From: an uncultured Clostridia bacterium
GTDB taxonomy: Bacteria > Bacillota > Clostridia > Peptostreptococcales > Acidaminobacteraceae
DNA: 14,907 bases
Assembly: GCA_937880545.1 (NCBI GenBank)
Contig: CALFKA010000192.1
Coordinates: forward strand, 1 to 14,907
Direction of reading: 5' to 3'
The notes under the pieces: model-generated
What the model was told of the DNA's origin: nothing
Seen by the model: only the letters and a program-made list of their open reading frames with translations
The model's database searches: none
Translations under genes and position numbers: made by a program
In this document: positions 6,742 through 12,980 of the stretch, piece after piece
How the letters are laid out: each line of letters begins with the position of its first letter
How positions within the stretch are numbered: position 1 is the stretch's first letter

Positions 6742-6770
6742 TTTTCAATTGTGAAAAAATTTGTTATAAT
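6742..6770 (+). promoter_or_regulatory. Promoter of the DUF134 gene and its leader
   Basis: The consensus -10 box TATAAT (6765-6770) and a -35 box TTTTCA (6742-6747, four of six matches) are 17 bases apart. The expected start, 6777, is the first base of the long-range stem of the leader. The promoter overlaps the start region of the divergent rnhA. Confidence 0.6.
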
Positions 6771-6776
6771 TGACCT

Positions 6777-6936
6777 CGGGTATCACATAATGTTTATGAA
6801 ATGATCTTCATAAACATCTCACGAACATTCACACTTGTGTCATTGTCAATGGCACATTTCTTATACTGCCCCATCTGTCCTGATACCCGCTTCGACAGCG
6901 AAGCAAATATCTCTGCCACAGGTCAGTATCCCTGTG
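6777..6936 (+). ncRNA. Structured 5' leader RNA of unknown class upstream of the DUF134 gene
   Basis: The leader begins with CGGGTATCA (6777-6785), which pairs perfectly over nine bases with TGATACCCG (6881-6889). It encloses two hairpins: ATGTTTATGAA/TTCATAAACAT (6790-6800 with 6807-6817, 11 perfect pairs, ATGATC loop) and TGTGTCATT/AATGGCACA (6836-6844 with 6848-6856, nine pairs with one G-U). Single-stranded joining regions of about 18 and 24 bases complete a three-way junction. Two more hairpins follow: GCTTCG/CGAAGC (6889-6904) and CACAGG/CCTGTG (6917-6936). The last lies 13 bases before the ribosome binding site. No U-tract is present, so control, if any, would be at translation. I do not recognise a known riboswitch class. 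The first inner repeat could instead be a DNA operator. Confidence 0.5.
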
Positions 6937-6957
6937 TCAAGCCATAAAGGAGGAATA

Positions 6958-7401
6958 ATGGCTCGGCCCACCAAACCCCGACGCGTCCGTCACCTGCCTA
7001 CTGTCACAGAATTCCGCCCCAGTAAACGAGTCAGACAGAGCATACTACAGCTGGGAATCGACGAGTGGGAAGCTCTTTACTTAAAAGATGTAGCTAAGCT
7101 TACGCAGGAAGAATGCGCAAAGATGATGGGCGTCTCCCGCCAGACCGTTCAGATGATCCTGGAAAGCGCACACTATAAAGTGGCTCTTGCGATTACCGGC
7201 GGCTATACCCTGCAGATCAGTGGCGGAGAGGTTGTTCTCCATCACTGTCTCTTCGAGTGCAAGGACTGTGGTCATACCCGCGAAGTAGCCGCTAACGAGA
7301 AAGACACCACTTGTCCGAAATGTCACAGCGCCAATACCCACTGTGTCATCGACGACTTCTGCAAATTGCACTGCCAGCGACACGTCGATATTGAAGCGTA
7401 A
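6958..7401 (+). CDS. DUF134 (UPF0251) family DNA-binding protein
   Basis: This is a 147-residue probable transcription regulator. It has the DUF134 N-terminus (MARPTKPRRVRHLP), a sigma-factor-like helix-turn-helix at about 48-70 (TQEECAKMMGVSRQTVQMIL), and a C-terminal cysteine-rich region. The cysteines are at 97, 101, 104, 119, 122, 129, 135 and 139, with CKDCG and CPKC typical of a zinc ribbon or metal/cluster site. The start is the ATG at 6958, preceded by AAAGGAGG. A longer frame upstream has no ribosome binding site and lies within the structured leader. Targets of this family are mostly unknown. The neighbouring anaerobic iron-protein cluster and the cysteine set make a redox or metal-responsive role plausible, but that is inference. 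The gene runs toward rubrerythrin, separated by a bidirectional terminator. Confidence 0.9.
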   Translation: MARPTKPRRVRHLPTVTEFRPSKRVRQSILQLGIDEWEALYLKDVAKLTQEECAKMMGVSRQTVQMILESAHYKVALAITGGYTLQISGGEVVLHHCLFECKDCGHTREVAANEKDTTCPKCHSANTHCVIDDFCKLHCQRHVDIEA

Positions 7402-7418
7402 TTAAGAGGTGAAAGAAA

Positions 7419-7446
7419 GGCACACATCTGTGTGCCTTTTTCTTTT
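7419..7446. terminator. Bidirectional terminator between the DUF134 gene and rubrerythrin
   Basis: GGCACAC (7419-7425) and GTGTGCC (7430-7436) form a perfect 7-bp stem with an ATCT loop. T5CT5 follows on the plus strand. On the minus strand the downstream sequence is TTTCTTTC, so the hairpin can serve both converging genes. Confidence 0.88.
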
Positions 7447-8018
7447 TAGTAGTTCGTCTCTTTCAGTTCGAAGTGTTCTCTGGGGTGTTTGCAAGAGGGG
7501 CACATGGCCGGGGGTTCAAACCCTTCGCTTACATAACCACACACACCGCACTTCCAGCGCACTTTGTCTTCTCTCTTGAAGACTTTATTATTCTCAATAT
7601 TTTCTTTCAGCTTGAGATAGCGTTTTTCATGCTCAACTTCTACTGCGGCAATCGACTTAAACGCAGCGGCTACATCGAGGAATCCCTCTTCTCTGGCCAC
7701 TTCCGCGAAGCCGGGATAAAGAATTTCGTGCTCTTCTTTTTCACCTTCAGCAGCAGCCAAGAGGTTTTCCACTGTCGTGCCTTCGACGCCTGCGGGGTAG
7801 GCAGCGGTAATCTCTACCATGCCGCCTTCTAAGAAGCGGAAGAAACGCTTGGCATGAGCCTCTTCATTTCTCGCTGTTTCGTCAAAAATGTCAGCAATCT
7901 GATGATAGCCTTCCTTGCGAGCGATCTTGGCGTACATGGTGTATCTGCCACGCGCCTGAGATTCACCGGCAAAAGCTTTGAGAAGGTTCTGTTCCGTCTT
8001 GGTGCCTTTAATGGACAT
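7446..8018 (-). CDS. rbr: Rubrerythrin
   Basis: Rubrerythrin is a cytoplasmic peroxidase of anaerobes that reduces H2O2 with electrons from rubredoxin. The 190-residue protein has an N-terminal four-helix di-iron domain with ligands Glu19, Glu52, His55, Glu93, Glu96, Glu127 and His130 in the classical spacing. The C-terminal rubredoxin-like domain has Cys157, Cys160, Cys173 and Cys176 (CGVCGY and CPSC). Length and order match standard rubrerythrin (about 191). The start has a strong AAAGGAGG eight bases upstream. It is the last gene of the oxygen-defence cluster. The 58-base gap after ferritin contains no terminator and only a weak TAAAAT box, so it is probably co-transcribed, though a separate promoter cannot be excluded. 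Confidence 0.97.
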   Translation of the reverse strand: MSIKGTKTEQNLLKAFAGESQARGRYTMYAKIARKEGYHQIADIFDETARNEEAHAKRFFRFLEGGMVEITAAYPAGVEGTTVENLLAAAEGEKEEHEILYPGFAEVAREEGFLDVAAAFKSIAAVEVEHEKRYLKLKENIENNKVFKREDKVRWKCGVCGYVSEGFEPPAMCPSCKHPREHFELKETNY

Positions 8019-8076
8019 CTATGTGTCCTCCTTTCATAGAGGATTTTATTGATTAAGAATATGATGAGATACGATA

Positions 8077-8592
8077 CTATTCGGCCATCTGGTCTGCACT
8101 CAGGGGCAGAGGAACACGGGCAGCCATTTTGGAGTTCATGAAGAGCAGGGCAGAACCCTTATCTCCACTCATTTTCAGGAGATCCACGTGATAAGAGAAG
8201 TTGGCTTCTTCTTCCACCTGCTCCGCCACGAACCATTTGAGCATATCGAGCGCAGGATAGTGTTTTTCTTCCTGGGCAAGATCTACCAGTTCGTGGATGG
8301 AGGCGGTGATGAACTTCTCATGCTCGAGACCTTCTTCAAAGATCTGCAGAGGGCTTGTCCACTCAATATCGGGTTTTTCAATCGCTTCAAGAACGACAGT
8401 GCCGCCGATCTCATGGACAAAGTCATAGATCTTCATCGCATGGAAGAGTTCTTCCTGTGCCTGGGCTTTGAACCAACTGGCAAAGCCATCCAGTGAGTGT
8501 TCTTCAAAATAGCTCACCATCGACAGGTAGAGATATCCTGAAAAGATTTCCTTGTTAATCTGCTCATTAAGAGCTTTGATCATTTTCGTCAT
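8077..8592 (-). CDS. ftn: Non-haem ferritin
   Basis: Ferritin oxidises Fe2+ at a di-iron centre and stores the ferric mineral in a 24-subunit cytoplasmic shell. The 171-residue protein begins [22 protein letters not shown]. It carries ferroxidase ligands Glu15, Glu48 and His51 (QAQEELFH) and later glutamates in EEGLEHEKF and [10 protein letters not shown], as in bacterial FtnA proteins. The start at 8592 is chosen because AAAGGG lies nine bases upstream. ATGs at 8601 and 8583 are alternatives. The first 26 bases overlap the end of the second rubredoxin gene in another frame, which indicates coupled translation. Iron storage here would limit Fenton chemistry while the neighbouring proteins remove superoxide and peroxide. 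Confidence 0.95.
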   Translation of the reverse strand: MTKMIKALNEQINKEIFSGYLYLSMVSYFEEHSLDGFASWFKAQAQEELFHAMKIYDFVHEIGGTVVLEAIEKPDIEWTSPLQIFEEGLEHEKFITASIHELVDLAQEEKHYPALDMLKWFVAEQVEEEANFSYHVDLLKMSGDKGSALLFMNSKMAARVPLPLSADQMAE

Positions 8593-8758
8593 TTTTTTCA
8601 TCCCTTTCTCTGAATTCAAACATGTCCTTGCCTACTCCGCAGACCGGACAGACCCAGTCTTCGGGCAGGTCTTCAAACGGAGTTCCGGGCTCTATGCCAC
8701 TGTCGAGATCTCCGAGTGATGGATCATATGTGTAATAACAGGCAAGGCAGGTCCACAT
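8567..8758 (-). CDS. Atypical rubredoxin
   Basis: This 63-residue Fe(Cys)4 electron carrier has Cys4, Cys7, Cys37 and Cys40. The second half is canonical ([21 protein letters not shown]). The first knuckle reads CLACYYTYD, with Tyr replacing the glycine that normally follows the second cysteine (CxxCG), and the N-terminus is two residues shorter than usual. A charged tail of about 12 residues ([13 protein letters not shown]) extends beyond the rubredoxin fold and overlaps the ferritin start. Only three bases separate it from the desulfoferrodoxin stop. GAGAGG within the end of that gene is the likely ribosome binding site. It probably passes electrons to desulfoferrodoxin or rubrerythrin; which partner is served by which rubredoxin cannot be read from sequence. 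Confidence 0.92.
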   Translation of the reverse strand: MWTCLACYYTYDPSLGDLDSGIEPGTPFEDLPEDWVCPVCGVGKDMFEFRERDEKNDENDQSS

Positions 8759-8761
8759 GAA

Positions 8762-9148
8762 TCAGAGTTCCTCTCTGTTGACCCACAGCCCGTGCAGGTT
8801 ACAGTACTCACGTACTGTCACGACCTCTTCATCAGTTTTGAAGACGGCACAGGGCTCATCACCGGGATTGAGAAAGGCAAAGAGAGATTGTGTGGGTGTC
8901 TGCAGTTCGATCCACTGAATCCAGTGGGCATCTACCATCGGGTGCGGCGTGCTTCCTACCGTCACTTTGTATCCACCATCTGTCTTTTCCACTACAGGGA
9001 CGTGTTTCTCATTTTTCATCTCTGCCGTCAGCTCTTCCAGCTGATCCATCGGAGATCCGCAGCAGATCAATTCACCGCCACCGTCTTCGAGCATAAAAAC
9101 TATGTTACCACATGCTTCACATTTGAAGAATTTTTCCACTTTTGCCAT
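8762..9148 (-). CDS. dfx: Desulfoferrodoxin (2Fe superoxide reductase)
   Basis: Desulfoferrodoxin reduces superoxide to hydrogen peroxide without producing oxygen, using electrons from rubredoxin. The 128-residue protein has the N-terminal desulforedoxin-like centre I with Cys10, Cys13, Cys29 and Cys30. The C-terminal superoxide reductase centre II has ligands His49, His69, His75, Cys116 and His119, and the active-site Glu47-Lys48 (EKHVPVVE, HPMVDAHW, CNLHG). All key residues are present at standard positions. The start at 9148 has GGAGG seven bases upstream; a longer frame from 9169 would bury that site. It lies 27 bases after the first rubredoxin and 3 before the second. Confidence 0.97.
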   Translation of the reverse strand: MAKVEKFFKCEACGNIVFMLEDGGGELICCGSPMDQLEELTAEMKNEKHVPVVEKTDGGYKVTVGSTPHPMVDAHWIQWIELQTPTQSLFAFLNPGDEPCAVFKTDEEVVTVREYCNLHGLWVNREEL

Positions 9149-9175
9149 TAGTAGCCTCCATTCCGGCATGGACTA

Positions 9176-9340
9176 TTATTCGTCGTAGGGTTCAAACATA
9201 TCTTTGGGAACGCCACAGACCGGGCATACCCAATCTTCCGGAACATCTTCCCAAGCTGTGCCCGGAGCAACACCGTTGTCTTCATCACCCAATTCGGGTT
9301 CGTACACATAGCCACAAACTGTACAAATCCACTTCTGCAT
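9176..9340 (-). CDS. rub: Rubredoxin (canonical, 54 residues)
   Basis: This is a small Fe(Cys)4 electron-transfer protein in the cytoplasm. The 54-residue product starts [15 protein letters not shown] and ends KDMFEPYDE. The four iron ligands Cys6, Cys9, Cys39 and Cys42 lie in CTVCGY and CPVCGV, the textbook rubredoxin arrangement and length. The start at 9340 is the second of two adjacent ATGs; it places AGGAGG six bases upstream, against three for the first. Tandem stops TAA TAG end it. It is the first gene of the oxygen-defence cluster and probably the electron donor for desulfoferrodoxin and rubrerythrin. Its short length makes it easy to overlook. Confidence 0.95.
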   Translation of the reverse strand: MQKWICTVCGYVYEPELGDEDNGVAPGTAWEDVPEDWVCPVCGVPKDMFEPYDE

Positions 9341-9414
9341 CATGTGCCTCCTAATATTTATTGTACAAGGAGAAAGTACCCTGCCTCTGCCGATTTAAAC
9401 GGAGCTCTGCGAGA

Positions 9415-9442
9415 TTCAGAGACTGCCCTCATGGTATATACT
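9415..9442 (+). promoter_or_regulatory. Possible promoter of the alpha-amylase gene
   Basis: TTCAGA (9415-9420) and TATACT (9437-9442) are 16 bases apart in the divergent region between rubredoxin and amylase. An inverted repeat CTCTG-N7-CAGAG (9405-9421) overlaps the -35 box. On the minus strand TTGCAT and TATGCT with a 17-base gap could drive the rubredoxin cluster, but both assignments are weak. Confidence 0.3.
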
Positions 9443-9512
9443 TTAGCATAAGGTGAACGGCACTGCAATGCAAAATATATGAAATTCCGCTGTTTTCAAA
9501 GGAGAAAAACCG

Positions 9513-10949
9513 ATGGATAAGCCCCTGTTATTTCAGGCATATGAATGGTATCTCGCTTCAAATCACGACCACTATAAAAGACTTCAAGAACTGGCACCCC
9601 ATCTAAAACAGATGGGTTTTAGCGCCATCTGGCTTCCCCCTTTCTTCAAAGCTACCTCACCTTTTGATGTTGGCTACGGAATCTATGACCTCTATGACTT
9701 GGGGGAATTTGACCAGCTCGGGCAGCTCCCGACGCGCTACGGGAACCGCGAAGATCTGGAGAAGCTCCTTCAGACACTCACAGACCTCGATCTTCTCCCT
9801 CTTGCCGATGTCGTCATCAACCACAAAGCAGGCGCCGATTTCTCCGAGCGCTTTCTTGCCACCCCCGTCAATCCCGAAAACAGAGAAGAGGTCATCGGCG
9901 AAGAACGTGAGATTGAAGGCTGGACGGGGTTTCGCTTTCCCGGAAGAGGGGGGAAGTATTCCGGATTCGTCTGGCATTATTACCACTTTACGGGGGTAGA
10001 CTATGACAACCTTGCTCATGAAGCAGGCATCTTTAAGATCAGCGGAGAGTACAAAGACTGGGCAGAGGGCGTCTCACGGGAGAAGGGAAACTATGACTAC
10101 CTGATGTTTGCCAACGTTGACCACGCGCATCCCGATGTCATCGAAGAACTCAAGCGGTGGATCGACTGGCTCCTCAGCTCCCTCCCCTTAAGGGGGCTGC
10201 GCTTCGACGCCCTCAAACATATCGATGCAGACTTTATGCTCGACTACCTTCGCCACCTGAACGGAAGAGAACTCCTTCTTATCGGGGAGTATTGGGAAAA
10301 TAACGCAGACACCCTGATTCATTACATCGATCAGATGGAGCAGAAAATGATCCTCTTTGATGTCCCACTGCACTTTCACTTTTATGAAGCATCCATTCGC
10401 GGTGCAGATTATGATCTCCGAACGATCAAAGACAACACCCTAGTGGATCGAATGCCTACCCATGCCGTCACCTTTGTCGATAATCACGACTCCCAACCGG
10501 GTCAGTCGCTACAATCTTTCGTGGAGGATTCCTTCAAGATCCAAGCCTATACCTTCATCCTCTTAAGAAAAGACGGCTTCCCCAGTGTCTTTTACGGCGA
10601 CTACCTGGGAATCGGAGGGGAAGACCCGAACAAATCCCATCAGCGGATGATCGACAAGCTCTTGGAAATCAGACGAGATCACGCAGCGGGAGAGCAGCAT
10701 GACTACTTCGAGCACCACAACTGCATCGGCTGGCTGCGCACAGGAGATGAACACCACACTCCCCTTGCTGTCCTTCTTTCAAACGGACAAAGTCATGAGA
10801 TCCGGATGGAGGTGGGTAGGCATCTCGCCGGAAGAGCCTTCGTCGACTATACAGGCCATCAGGTGGGAGAGGTCTTCATCGATGAAGAGGGCTGGGGCAT
10901 CTTCTATACAGGAGACAACTCCGTCAGCGTCTGGGGACTTGCTAAATGA
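9513..10949 (+). CDS. Cytoplasmic alpha-amylase, GH13 family
   Basis: This enzyme hydrolyses internal alpha-1,4 bonds of glycogen, starch or maltodextrins. The 478-residue protein has no signal peptide, so it acts inside the cell. GH13 signatures are FSAIWLPPFFKA, DVVINHKAGAD (region I), GLRFDALKHI with nucleophile Asp232, LIGEYW with acid/base Glu259, and FVDNHDSQPGQ with Asp326. The KHI and EYW forms and the total length fit the GH13_5 group of bacterial amylases such as E. coli AmyA and Bacillus AmyS. The domain order is TIM barrel with an inserted B domain (about 105-200), then a C-terminal beta domain. AAAGGAG lies eight bases before the ATG. It stands alone between two divergent or convergent neighbours and has its own terminator. 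Confidence 0.94.
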   Translation: MDKPLLFQAYEWYLASNHDHYKRLQELAPHLKQMGFSAIWLPPFFKATSPFDVGYGIYDLYDLGEFDQLGQLPTRYGNREDLEKLLQTLTDLDLLPLADVVINHKAGADFSERFLATPVNPENREEVIGEEREIEGWTGFRFPGRGGKYSGFVWHYYHFTGVDYDNLAHEAGIFKISGEYKDWAEGVSREKGNYDYLMFANVDHAHPDVIEELKRWIDWLLSSLPLRGLRFDALKHIDADFMLDYLRHLNGRELLLIGEYWENNADTLIHYIDQMEQKMILFDVPLHFHFYEASIRGADYDLRTIKDNTLVDRMPTHAVTFVDNHDSQPGQSLQSFVEDSFKIQAYTFILLRKDGFPSVFYGDYLGIGGEDPNKSHQRMIDKLLEIRRDHAAGEQHDYFEHHNCIGWLRTGDEHHTPLAVLLSNGQSHEIRMEVGRHLAGRAFVDYTGHQVGEVFIDEEGWGIFYTGDNSVSVWGLAK

Positions 10950-10963
10950 ACAAAAATAAAAGA

Positions 10964-10990
10964 GAGCTTGTAAGTCACAGGCTCCTTTTT
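10964..10990. terminator. Bidirectional terminator between amylase and the DsbA-like gene
   Basis: GAGCTTGT and ACAGGCTC pair over eight bases (one G-U) with an AAGTC loop (10964-10984). CTTTTT follows on the plus strand, and TCTTTTATTTTT follows on the minus strand beyond the stem. Confidence 0.82.
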
Positions 10991-11006
10991 ATCTACAGAA
11001 ATATCT

Positions 11007-11639
11007 TTACTTTGCATCCATGGCTCTTTTGAGAGAAGCGAGGTACTCCTCGTATTTCCTCTCTCCGGAGATGGCGTGTCCATCCGGGAAAATATAATAA
11101 GGGACAAAATCGATGTCCATCGAGCGCGCCTCTTGATTGTCGGCAAGGACTTCTTCCTTATACTGATCACTCTCTAGCACTTGAATGACTTCTTCCCGGA
11201 AAACACCCAACTCCTCTCCCAACTTCAACAGCACTTCGTGATCACTCAGAAGCTCGCCCTCACTGAAGAGGGCGCGCTGCGCCCTGTCAAAGAACTGACT
11301 CTCCAGTCCCAACGTCTTCATGTGCTGAAGCAGGCGGTGTGGGTCCATCATATTTCCAAAGCGAGATCGCTCAAGATCCATATAGAGACCGAGCTCCTTC
11401 CCTCTCCGCTCAAGGAGTGCGTTCTGGCGACGAACATTGTCAATCTTTGAGCCATACTGCTGCACAACATAGTCGACGATACGCATGTCCGTCCCGGGTT
11501 CTGTATTCGGGTTCAAGAGATAGCTTCTTACATTGATAGTTGCCTCTTCCAACTGTAACTCTTCCATCGCTCTTCGCAGCCGCTCAATCCCAAAATAACA
11601 ATAGGGGCAGTGGAAATCCGCCCATACTTGCACTTGCAT
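11007..11639 (-). CDS. DsbA-family (FrnE-like) thiol oxidoreductase
   Basis: This 210-residue protein has a thioredoxin fold with a helical insertion. It starts MQVQVWADFHCPYCYFG, giving a CPYC redox pair at Cys11 and Cys14 directly after the first strand. A VP pair in DIDFVPYYIF supplies the cis-proline next to the active site, followed by DGHAISG, the usual C-terminal strand of the FrnE/DsbA group. There is no signal peptide from this start, so it is cytoplasmic and more likely involved in thiol redox stress than in export folding. The start at 11639 has AAGGAG five bases upstream. The frame is open further upstream, but that extension is Cys- and Gly-rich, lacks a good start, and is unlike the family. 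Confidence 0.9.
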   Translation of the reverse strand: MQVQVWADFHCPYCYFGIERLRRAMEELQLEEATINVRSYLLNPNTEPGTDMRIVDYVVQQYGSKIDNVRRQNALLERRGKELGLYMDLERSRFGNMMDPHRLLQHMKTLGLESQFFDRAQRALFSEGELLSDHEVLLKLGEELGVFREEVIQVLESDQYKEEVLADNQEARSMDIDFVPYYIFPDGHAISGERKYEEYLASLKRAMDAK

Positions 11640-11653
11640 ACCTTCTCCTTCCT

Positions 11654-11671
11654 CACCGGATCCCTCCGGTG
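11654..11671 (-). promoter_or_regulatory. Leader hairpin before the DsbA-like gene
   Basis: CACCGGA and TCCGGTG form a perfect 7-bp stem around a 4-base loop. On the minus strand it ends a few bases before the AAGGAG ribosome binding site. There is no T tract, so it is not a terminator. It may affect translation or mRNA stability. Confidence 0.35.
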
Positions 11672-11820
11672 CTGACAGATAACAAAGGAGAGTATACCCA
11701 TAGAACGCCCCGTCACCCATCTTCCCATAGGAACAAAAACATTCTCCGCCCGCTTCGCTATGATAAAATATCCCTAATATATACACGAATCTTTTCGAAA
11801 TGAAGAAGGGAGAGTACATT

Positions 11821-12534
11821 ATGTCAGAGACCCTGCGTAGCAGTTTCCGTTATGCCTTTCAACGAAGCCTCCCTATCCTCATAGGATTCTTCCCCCTGGG
11901 AATTGCCTTCGGCATTCTCATGAGAAAAATCGGCTATCACTTTCTTTGGGCTGCACTGACGAGCCTCACCGTCTACGCCGGCAGCCTGCAGTTTCTAATG
12001 ATCTCCTTCTTCGAGGAAGGAACTGCGCTTTTTACTGTCATCATCATGGCGCTACTTCTCAACAGTCGCCACATTTTCTACGGAATCTCCTTTATAGAAA
12101 AGTTCCGGGCGTACGGTAAGTGGAAGTATTTTCTTATCTACGGCATGTCCGATGAGAGCTATACTCTCCTGTGTTCCTACAAAGAACAGGAGGATCTCGA
12201 CGAAAAGTGGGTCCACATCTTTTCCACAGCGCTCCTCATCTTTTATTGGTCGGGTTTTAGCGCTCTAGGCGCCTTTGTCGGCACCTGGATCCCCTTTGAT
12301 ACGACGGGGATCGACTTTGCTCTCACGGCGCTCTTTACCGTCATCTTCATCGAACAATTGAAGGACTCGAAGACATCCCTTCCGGGCATTATCGCCATCG
12401 CTTCTTCCATTCTGTGCATCTTCCTCTTTGGCCCGGGGAACTTTCTCCTTCCCTCTTTAAGCCTTACCGTCATCATCTTGGTTCTCCTGCGTTTGCCTCT
12501 GGAGCCAATCATCACCCCGAAGGAGGAATCTTGA
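11821..12534 (+). CDS. azlC: AzlC family branched-chain amino acid exporter, large subunit
   Basis: With AzlD this protein forms an exporter of branched-chain amino acids and analogues such as azaleucine. The 237-residue integral membrane protein has AzlC landmarks: PILIGFFPLGIAFG near the N-terminus, YAGSLQFLMI, the LLLNSRHIFYGIS motif, and YGMSDESYTL. The start at 11821 is chosen because GGGAGAG lies six bases upstream. An in-frame ATG at 11800 has none. The stop TGA overlaps the azlD ATG by one base (TGATG), the usual arrangement for this pair. No regulator gene of the Lrp or AzlB type is seen nearby. Confidence 0.94.
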   Translation: MSETLRSSFRYAFQRSLPILIGFFPLGIAFGILMRKIGYHFLWAALTSLTVYAGSLQFLMISFFEEGTALFTVIIMALLLNSRHIFYGISFIEKFRAYGKWKYFLIYGMSDESYTLLCSYKEQEDLDEKWVHIFSTALLIFYWSGFSALGAFVGTWIPFDTTGIDFALTALFTVIFIEQLKDSKTSLPGIIAIASSILCIFLFGPGNFLLPSLSLTVIILVLLRLPLEPIITPKEES

Positions 12535-12863
12535 TGCCACTGAGTGCACCCCAAACCCTGATGATCATCGGCGCCTGCGCGCTGTGCACCTTCTCAGAAA
12601 GACTACTGCCATTTGTCATCTTTGGCGAGCGCCCGGTCCCCCCTCTCATCCGCTACCTCGGAAGCATCCTCCCGATGGCTGTCATCGCCACACTCGTGGT
12701 GTATTGTCTTAGGCATATTGATTTCGGGACTGTTTCCGGCTATGCTCCGGAGCTTCTGGCGACGGCAGTGACAGCAGCGCTTCATCTGGCAAAAAGAAAT
12801 ACGCTCCTCAGCGTCGTGGGAGGCACCGCCTGTTATATGGTGCTGGTGCAGTTGGTTTTCTAA
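12534..12863 (+). CDS. azlD: AzlD family branched-chain amino acid exporter, small subunit
   Basis: This 109-residue membrane protein has about four hydrophobic segments: residues 7-20 (LMIIGACALCTFSE), 40-60, 66-85 and 92-108. Family marks are the ERLLPFVIFGERPVPPLIRYLGSILPMAV region and AALHLAKRNTLLSVVGGTACYM near the end. It is the partner subunit of AzlC. The ATG overlaps the azlC stop, with AAGGAGG seven bases upstream. The same frame is open farther upstream inside azlC, but the family length (about 105-110) and the ribosome binding site fix this start. Confidence 0.94.
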   Translation: MPLSAPQTLMIIGACALCTFSERLLPFVIFGERPVPPLIRYLGSILPMAVIATLVVYCLRHIDFGTVSGYAPELLATAVTAALHLAKRNTLLSVVGGTACYMVLVQLVF

Positions 12864-12864
12864 C

Positions 12865-12936
12865 GAGTAGACGGCTGGGTTTTCGCGACATCAAAAACCC
12901 TCCCCGTCCATCTTTTCTGCCTTCGATGGTCTACTC
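12865..12936. repeat. Three-way-junction inverted repeat between converging genes
   Basis: GAGTAGAC (12865-12872) pairs perfectly with GTCTACTC (12929-12936). Inside are two hairpins. One is GG plus GGGTTTT (12877-12883) with AAAACCC (12894-12900) plus CC, which can extend to GACGG/CCGTC. The other is CCATC (12908-12912) with GATGG (12925-12929). It begins two bases after the azlD stop and lies 44 bases beyond the stop of the converging hydrolase gene. No clean T run follows on either strand. It may act as a 3' stabiliser or an unusual bidirectional terminator. Confidence 0.6.
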
Positions 12937-12980
12937 AGGGAGGATTTCCTTTTCTATTCTGTTAAGAAGAGTTTGCTTCG

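Noticed and set aside
6777..6889. The leader as a NiCo (czcD) riboswitch, because of its junction layout and a metal-protein neighbourhood
   Set aside because: The conserved G-rich core elements I associate with that class are not visible on either strand, so no class was assigned.
6835..6957. N-terminal extension of the DUF134 protein from an upstream ATG at 6835
   Set aside because: There is no ribosome binding site. The extension lies within the structured leader, and the family begins at MARPTKPRR, which has AAAGGAGG in front.
9350..9372. A PerR- or Fur-type operator upstream of the rubredoxin-desulfoferrodoxin cluster
   Set aside because: The AT-rich TATTTATTGTA stretch matches the consensus boxes at too few positions to support the call.
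11640..11819. A 60-residue N-terminal extension of the DsbA-like protein
   Set aside because: The family starts at the strand before CPYC. The ATG at 11639 has AAGGAG at the right distance, and the extension is unlike a signal peptide and lacks a ribosome binding site.
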